This document shows, piece by piece, positions 11,610-20,600 of a stretch of DNA of 64,000 nt. The stretch spans positions 238,666 to 302,665 of the forward strand of contig CABFPE010000344.1 in NCBI GenBank assembly GCA_900660155.1, given 5' to 3'. Each line of letters begins with the position of its first letter. The first letter of the stretch is position 1. The position numbers were made by a program, and so were the translations under genes. The stretch is from Hofstenia miamia. Taxonomy: Eukaryota > Xenacoelomorpha > Acoela > Hofsteniidae. The notes beneath the pieces are model-generated. The model saw only the letters and a list, made by a program, of their open reading frames with translations. It did no database searches and was not told where the DNA came from.

Positions 11610-14600
11610 TAGAATGCGTTTTGTTAATAGCCACTTAGTATATATAGAAGAAAGAATTTTCATTGTATATATTTAATGTAGTTCATTGAACAGGCTGTTG
11701 TATTTGTATATTTGATTATTAATTGGAATACTTGAATATTTACTAGTGTTAGAACTTTATTTCTTAGCAATAAATTAAATTTTTTAATTTATTAGCAAGC
11801 CAATGAATCGTTAAAGGAAGACAGTCCTGAAAAGGTTTGTAATAGCTCGATTTTCGTTTGTATTCTTAAAATCAATTTTAACCTGCACACCTCTTTAACA
11901 CGTTTAATATCATAGTGATTTGTTGCCATTGCATTAGTTTGATTAGTTATGTTTTTTCTATTTTTTAGTAAAGTGCTTAATTTATGTTGTCTTAGACCAA
12001 ACCACAAGTGCGTGCTTCTCCAGAAGATGAAAAGACTCGTAAGAAAAGAGAACTTCTTTTAACTGCTGCTGGCACTTCTTTTTATATCATCGCTGTTGCA
12101 GGTGTAGATGGAATTATAGAGGATGAACAGTCCAGTGATAAAGGTTAAGTCATTTTGTTATGCATGTCATAATATTGACCAAAACTACCTCTATAATCCT
12201 ATTTTACCAGTGCTTTTTTATAGCAGTTATTCCTGAGGGGGCCGATTTGCCCCTATTAAGATCTCGGAAACGATACATTTGATCAACACCAAATTTGTTG
12301 TGGAGATACTTTGACATGTCAGCAAGCTTTTTGTGATACGATAATTAATATGCAAATTATGCGCATATTAATTAGGTTATGTATTAAATTTTCTTATTTT
12401 TGTCATTATTCACACAAAATGTTAAAAATATTACTAAATAGGAATCAAGAGAAAAGCCTATAATGCAAATAAAACATCGAAGACATTTAATTGTAATTTT
12501 GCATTAAAAATTATGCATTGGTTTCAATTTATAGCCTCTACATACAAAATTGTTATTTTCAAAACTGAAGAAATGTCAGTTTCTCATGGACTTTTTTAAA
12601 AAAATCTATAACTTTGTAACTCTTAAGCCTATCTGCATAATTTTTGCGTCAAAAGTAGTTGCAGAACAAGTTAAAGAAAAAAGTCATAGAAGGATTGTTT
12701 ATTTTAAAAATACGTTATCTAAGTTACATCTAAAAATATGGAGGAGGTCAAATCGGGCCCCAAGGTAAAATAGGGTTAAGTACCCTTGCTATTAATCCTT
12801 ACGATTTTCTGATGGACAGCATCTCGCTATCGCAACAATTGAGTGATCCGTAATGGGTTTGAGAACCAAACATGTCACCCTGTGTATGCCAATGCTACCC
12901 CTACTTTTTAATTAAGAAAAATATTTTTATGTGCGCAAATAGTACCCAGAATAAATAATATAAGTATACATTTGACAAATTATTTTATTAGGTTTATTAC
13001 TTTAAAACTAGAATTTATAAAAAGAAAATTAATTTTACATACATTAAATTTAAAAACTCATTTTTCTTTGAAGTAAGGATATAGAATTCAGACTTGATGC
13101 AAAATTAAATGCTGCTGGCTCTTGTACTGAAGTATGTATGTACATTTCATTAGTTACCTGTTTTGTTGCTGTCAGAGCTGTACGTTTATAAAATGTATAG
13201 GTCGAATTATAAATGTGCACATGAAGGCTGCGTTTAGTTTAGAATTTTTTAATTTATGCGTTCAGACCTTAAACTTTGTTCACAGCTTTTTTATATTCAA
13301 TTAAAATTTTCTAAACCAATCTAGCCTTGTTCTGATTATTCTAAGTAAAATGATTTCATTTATTTACCAAAACGATAGTAACTATACTCACCTCTAATGG
13401 TTGACAATACATTTAAACGCGCGTTTCTTTTTGTCATCAGGGTTTTCCGTATTTTATTTATCTTCTATATTATCAAAGCAATCATTACTATACTCTTTAA
13501 GTCATAACACTCCGAATATATTTTGAAAAGTTCACAAAAAGGTTTCTTCGCGTTTACATGTGAAAATTTGTTGTCAACCCCATTATCTCACAAAAAGTTG
13601 TCAGCCAAAGTAAAATGGATTTATCTTTGAAACGTTGATAACAACAAAGTTTCTTTGTGTTCGCACTTACAAATTTCGAGGATAAACTTATAAAATTCGG
13701 AAAAAAAACAAAGCTGTATGTCTGAACTCTACCTTAGAGGGCAGGTTGGGGTAAATTTTATTCCTCTGTTAAGATAGAAAATTGCTTTCTTTAAATCATA
13801 AGCAGTCGGGTACAGACGGGGAGTCCAGGGGGGCCAAGGCCCCGCTCGAGATATAATGGCCACCCCGCTGTCCCCCTCACTAAAAAATTGGTCGAATGAA
13901 TTTTGATTTTCATACCAATTGACTCTGAATCAATTATGTTCATTTAATATTTCCGAGGTCTTTGAATTAATTTAGTGATTGACATGTTGTTCATCTTTAT
14001 AACCTAGGATAGGGCCCTTGTCGGAAATGAACAAAGGCGTACAGGTACGGGCTTCTCTAGTACGGGCACGGATCCGGTATACGGGCTTTAAATGGAGCAT
14101 GATTGCTTGTCGTTGTTTGAAGATGCTAATTTTTAAATCCATTTGTTTGAATTACATTAAACCTATTAAGTAATAGGAATTTTCTTTCTATTCTATACAT
14201 CGGTTTCTGAATATGTATTTCATGAAAGACTAAACTTCATGTAGATTTCCGCAGAAATTACAAATTAGCGCATAAAATATTACACTAAACCCACAATACC
14301 ATTGACCTCTTTTGATACTGTGTTGATAAAATTATCGCACTTATGTACATTATTTTTTAACATAAGAATCGTAAGTTGTGAACTTCAATGACGTTCCATA
14401 TTGTTTAAATTGAATTAATCTAAGAGACCTATTTTAAAAGGTCTTACAAACAGGGTGGTATCCTCATGTGATAAAAAGGACTTCGTTTCCAGTAAAAGAT
14501 TAAATCTGTAGACCAATGACGTGGCCATGGGAAGACTTGTCCCCCTTTCCCTCGACAAAAAACAGATATGAATTGTTCAAATTAAATGTAACAAAATACA

Positions 14601-17600
14601 CCATAACGACAGATACACATAGGAATTATAATATTTCTACAATAAATCCCTCCAAGATAAGATGAGGTAAGTTTTCCCACTGCTCTCAAGATTTCATCAA
14701 TTCTTATTAATTGAATCTCTCTTGATTTTTTCTCAAAGCTTCAATGACTGGGGTTTAAACATGTAAAAATCTAGAGAATCTGGAGTAAAAGGAGTACAAA
14801 TCCACTCCAAATAACATGATCTTCATGAAAATTATTTGAAAACAATTATGAAAAGGGAGGTGGGAACACCATCATTTTGAAAAGTTGTATTGATATCATT
14901 TTATTTGCTCGAAGTGTTTGTATGATGTGCAGTTAAGCTGGGACTCCATTTGTTTTTTTGTGCTGAACTGTGTCAGTTGGGCATATCAAGATTCTCATAC
15001 AGCTATTGCGAAAAGCATCGATCCGCAAAGCAGAGATCCAATCAATAAGTATTGATGAAGTTTACATTCCACTGTGAAGTTATTTTAGAGCAGAATGATT
15101 CACATATTCAGCATTTACTGTAGACATATGATAATACCAATGTTTATTAGTCTTTATTTTGTATTTTGTTTCTCTTACATTGAAAAAAATTATATATATA
15201 TAGCATATATAATTTATATATATGTAATTTATATATATATGTATGTNATTTCATTACTTTATAGATGAGTTTCGTAGATGAATAGTCGTAGGCTGTTACA
15301 CTTTCAAATTTTGACATTGGCTTGCACATTGACAGGCTTATCTGGCATGGTAATGGCGTACTTTAAACTTCTATCTTTGACCTCATTTGAATATATTCTG
15401 TTTTATTATATAAATTTTTTATTCTAAGTTTGGATCAATAAATATTTCCAACCAAAAATATTTTTTAACATTGAGAAAAATAAATTTAAATGCATGCTTC
15501 CGCAAAGGCCTATGTCAATGCACTCAGAGAAAACTACAAAATTTTGAGAAATAAAAAACTTATGAAGGTAGTTGTGAATCATATTATACTGTATTACAAT
15601 TTTGTAAATAGCAAGTCGGAAAATACAATATAATTCATTTTACTAGTTCACGTCAGTGGAATATATTCTGTTTTGTTGTAATATTTGTTAAAAAATTAAG
15701 TTGCAATCTATGACCTATTGTTCAATAAGTAAAGAATTTTTCCATATGCATTGCAAAGCAGTTAAATAAAAAATTGTCAAAATCCCTCGAAATTAGAATT
15801 CTTTCTACATTAAAAAATTTCAAAAAAGTTTAATATATTTTTGGATTTACAATTTTGCTTGATAAACTGAAATTNACATTTAGTGTCATTTAACACTGTA
15901 AATGAATAAAAACAACGTATGAACTTTATTTATGATTCAATCAACAATTTTTTGGCATTTCAATAGTAAGGCAACATATTTATGGTATTTCAATTTTTGA
16001 ATTCAATTCAGCTATTAGAAAACGGGTGAGCGTGAGCGTTGCAAAATTTAATAATAATGTGGTCTAAATGATGCATCGTTAACTGTTAAGCACATTTCCT
16101 TTTGCAAAATTGCTTGATTTTAAGTCTTTTAGCTTGAATATTAATACTTCATCCATAGCTAATATTCAGTTTTGCTCATCTCCAACTAATAATAACATAA
16201 AGTAAAAAGCACAATGCAAGAAACAGTTTATTGTCGTTGTTAGCTTTTTTTCTTTAGCTGGAAGGTCTACTTCCGCATCTAAAAATGAAGACGAGAAGCA
16301 TCCAGGGCTCTGTTCAGAAGTTACGTTTGCTTCACAGAGTACACCTTACAATGATGGAGTTTTGGATTCATTTGCGTTTCCCCCTGGTTATATGAATTCT
16401 GTTAAAAAAGTGTAAGAATCTTGTCAGCATGCAATTTTTTGAAACTCATGCGGAAATCACAAAGTTTGTGTTTGTTCAAAAATAACCTCTCAAGATTTTA
16501 AACATGAAAAGTTTCTTAGTTAGTTAATATACTGGGTAATAAATGTTTTTAGAGTTTATATATTTCTTACTGAATAAAAGTTAGAGTATCAAATAAGCTG
16601 TGACGTCTAAAACATCCGGAAGCTCAATATCAGAGTGTCTTCCAAAATGTTACAAAAAAGAAAATTGCCCTAACCAAAATTCGTTCCTTCGCCACTGATG
16701 CGCATAGATATCATAAAAGCCATTAGTTCTGTAATTTGAAAGTTTTTAACAGCTGATTTAATACATTAAATATAATGTGTACTAGAATGGAAACTGGTGT
16801 ACTAAAAAGTATAAATTTGGCATTACAAGCTGTCTTATATTAAGTTGAAATCATAGTTTTGGTTTTAATAATTTCCCTATTTCGATGTTTTCATTAGTCA
16901 TTTAATGCCAATTCATGCCGTTTATCATGATTTAAATGGCATAAGATAGCTGAAAAGCATATTTGGCACTTTCAAATGCCTAAACTTGTTTTAGTGTCTG
17001 GTTCATGTATTCTAGTTCTATTAAAAATTCGTTAGCATGCTATTCTTATGTTATGACTGTAGTTGAAAATGTTTGTGTTTCCTCCTTTTCTTAGCCAAGT
17101 CCGCATTAATACCCCCACTAAGACATTCTGGATCTGTACATTTATTCAAATTCAGCATTATCAGGATAACTGCAAAAGAAATAATACATATGCTAAATAT
17201 TAAGATAAATTTCGCTTGTAATGTGACCCAATCACTAGGGAAATGGTGCGAGAGTGACCGAGGTTATCATTGATGAGAGTCGTGCCAATGTTTTGTCAAT
17301 GGTAAATTGCAATGCAATTGCAATACATTTATTGACCAAGAATCTATTTACATGTACAATAAAATTGCAATATATTCCAGTAGTATTGGAAATTAAATTT
17401 AACCTTAAACTAAACTGCATAATTCCTTCGTAAAGAATAAAGTGTTTTCAAACAATTTTCACTAATACCCGGTTTACACGTGACATAAGACAGATCTGTC
17501 TCTAATTATCTCGAGACATATGTAGTGTGTAAGCACCCAAAACATAAGACATACGAACTCTCAAGTAGGGTAATTATAAAATAGATGTAGATCAAATAAT

Positions 17601-20600
17601 TTTGATGTTATTTTATGTATGTCTTCTGTTTTGCTGCCACCGTTTAAACGCTACATCATGAGACATGTTTTTTACTGAGCTTATTTAATTATTATGGAAG
17701 CAAAATAGTAGTAATTTCGTCGAATGAAATTAATAAAAAACTTAATCATATACTTTTTAGTATTTTATCCGATTTTCAATTGAAAATAATATTTTTCAAT
17801 TACATATGCATATTTAAACGTTACTTATGCATTTTAGATAAATTATTAATAAACTAAACGCAAGCTAACAATTTATAATAGATTAGATTATTGAAATGAT
17901 ATTGTTACATCATAACCTTGGGTAGGGCTCGAACCGAGCACGGACAAAGGAATACGAGCACGGGCTTCTATACTACGGTTCGAACCGGAAATACGGGCTC
18001 TGAACTTAGTATGATAATTTGTTGTTGTTGTTGTTCAAATAACTTAGTTATTGAAATCATTTGCTTGAAGTTTATTACTAGTTATAAGAATGTTCTATAC
18101 ATCAATTATCAATTCTATATATCTATGTACCGGAGACTTGTCAACGAGCCGAGCTTGAGCACAGTATTGGATATACAACGAGCCATTTTTATCAAAGCAA
18201 ATTTATAGTACTGCTTGTAAATTTGATTATGCAGATTTTTTTTACTTTTCATTCAAAATGCATTTCTTATAATTTTATTTTAGAAATGTTTATTAAATAA
18301 TAGGAAGACCTATGTAAAAATTCTGAGAGCACAACATTTTTAAAAAATATCGAGCTGAAACAAGCCTCATTGTAAGATTTTATGTGACGAGATGAGCTGA
18401 ATACTCAAAATTAAAACGAGCCGATCTAATTTCGGTTAATTAACAAGTCAGTATATGTATTTCTTGTAACATTGAACTTAATGGAGATTTATAGCCTAAA
18501 TTACAGAATAGCACATAAAATATTGCACAAAATCACTCAAAATCACTTAAAATTAATTGTTTTCATCAAGTCTAAATAGCTCTATTTTATTGTCATCATA
18601 TGTCCGAGCATTGATGAAATCTAGTACTCATGTGCATTATATTAGAACCTAGACTGAGACGCATAAGTTGTTGACTTCAGATGACGTTCATATGGTTGTA
18701 ATTGAATTAAAGTAATTGTCATAATTTGGGAAGACATACAAGCAGTACATGTATTTTCCATTTAAAGTATTTTAATACTGTAAGATGTGTTGTCAATTAT
18801 ATGTATGAGTTTAATTATGACTTTATAGTGCTGTCAGCAGATATAAACTTCATGGGGGTTGCTATGACCTTTTAAGTATGCATGAATAATAGCATACTTC
18901 AAGGTTATTTTGTTGCGTCAAACTATTTTAGTTAAATAACATTTAGCTACGAGCTTAACAGGCTTAGGGTACGGGCATGGACAAACCAACTGGCCTATTT
19001 TTATGGGTATGGGCTACGGGCCGAGCACGGGTCCTACCTTAGATCATAACAATTAATTATAATTTACACTTCATCTCTAGTTCTTTCACAATATCAGAGA
19101 AAGTCTTCTTTCGTAAATCTCTGTCATTATATTCAGGATATGCGATATCCCATTAAAATGATTTCTTTGAGATAGCATCCATTAAGTTGCATTTCATACG
19201 ATCATTCATTTGTAGGTAAGATTTTAGCAAATCAAAGCATTTATTTATAGGTCATTTACCTGTTAGCAAATTTATCTAAAATGCATAAGTATGTTTATGT
19301 AATTGAAAAAATATTAATTTCAATTGTGAAAATAGCATAAAATACTAAAAAATATATGATTAATAATTTTTTATTAACTTAATACGTCGAAATTACTGCT
19401 ATTTGCTTCCATAATAATTAAATAACTGCAGTCAAAAACATATATGTGTCATGATTTAGTGTTTGCACGGTGACAGTGTGACAGAAAACATACAATAAAA
19501 TCAAAATTATTTGATCTACGTCTATTTTATAATTACCCTACTTGAGATTTCGTATGTCTTATGTTTTGGATGTTTATACGCTACATATGCCTTGAGATAA
19601 TTGGACACAGATCTGCTTTGTCACGTGTAAATATTATATAATTTTGACTTGAGCTATGGCCAAAACTATTGGTGAACGTGTTCAAATTTGTAATGAGGTG
19701 GATTACTGTGGCTAAGGTACTTGAAAAGATTCACGATTTTTCATTAAAAATTGCAATTTTTTAACAAGTTTTAAATTTTCATCATTCCTAATGATAAACA
19801 GGACTTGAATTTATATTTTGAAAATATGTATTGAAAAAGAATTAAAATCTTTAAGTATTTCTCAAAAAACTGTTTTTGTGTGGCAAAATTAATAGGTTTC
19901 TCATACAAAATATTAATAGAAATCTTTACATAGATATTTCAAATAAAATTGGATACTACTCTAGTAAAATTGGAAGAATTGACAAAATGCCGAAGAAATT
20001 GTTTTGAAGCTTTTCTACGGATTATCGATAACCCTAAAAACAATTCTGAAATATCTATCTTCTCCTAAGAAGTTAAAATTCGACTTCGTTGCTGTATACC
20101 GTTGTAAAATTTCCTTTATTGCGGAGTTTTGCGGTGAAAAAATGCAAATTGCGGTGGTTAGCGGTGAAATTTTTTTGCAAAACTTGTACTGCGCTCATTT
20201 CTAGTACCCATGTTCTCAAACCTAATTAATATCTTTCAATAGACTCCTTGGATCTTGATTGAAGAGCAATAGGTCTTGCTCCGACTTTTGTGGCAATAAT
20301 TGAAAGTGTATAATGAACTCCTATTTCGATTTTGTAAGTGGTAATAACTAGTTGAAATATAATACTTTTCTAAGTTCAGTGTTTCCTTTTCTCAAAGCAT
20401 ACTGTGGAGTGTTTTTTGCATTTACTAAGTCTTGTTATTATTTGTTATTATTTGCATTACATGCACTTTTGCACAAATATAACAATATCATTACCGCGGT
20501 TATATTAAAGGTCTAAGACCATTTAAGGTGGGACCACTTCGCCTTATCAAAAACCACATTTCGAAAACTATCTCAAAATTCAGTTTTTCTTATACTAATC

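Larger units (their letters stand above)
17473..19632. mobile_element. Fold-back element with about 370-bp inverted ends
   Basis: The left end (TTTACACGTGACATAAGACA onward, about 17473-17850) is repeated as a diverged reverse complement at about 19265-19632. Shared words include CAGATCTGT, AATTATCTC, ACATATGTAG, AAACATAAGACATACGAA and TAGGGTAATTATAAAATAGA. Between the ends lies another repeat (17917-19042). Long inverted ends and no transposase make it a non-autonomous fold-back type element. Target duplications are not clear. Confidence 0.8.

Noticed and set aside
11268-11676. Open frames running through the N gap, with Tyr-Ile repeats
   Set aside because: They consist of translated TA microsatellite and Ns; no real coding sequence.
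17940-18000. tRNA-like GGTTCGAACC word
   Set aside because: It is a palindrome inside the hAT-like repeat; no acceptor stem, anticodon arm or intact tRNA fold around it.
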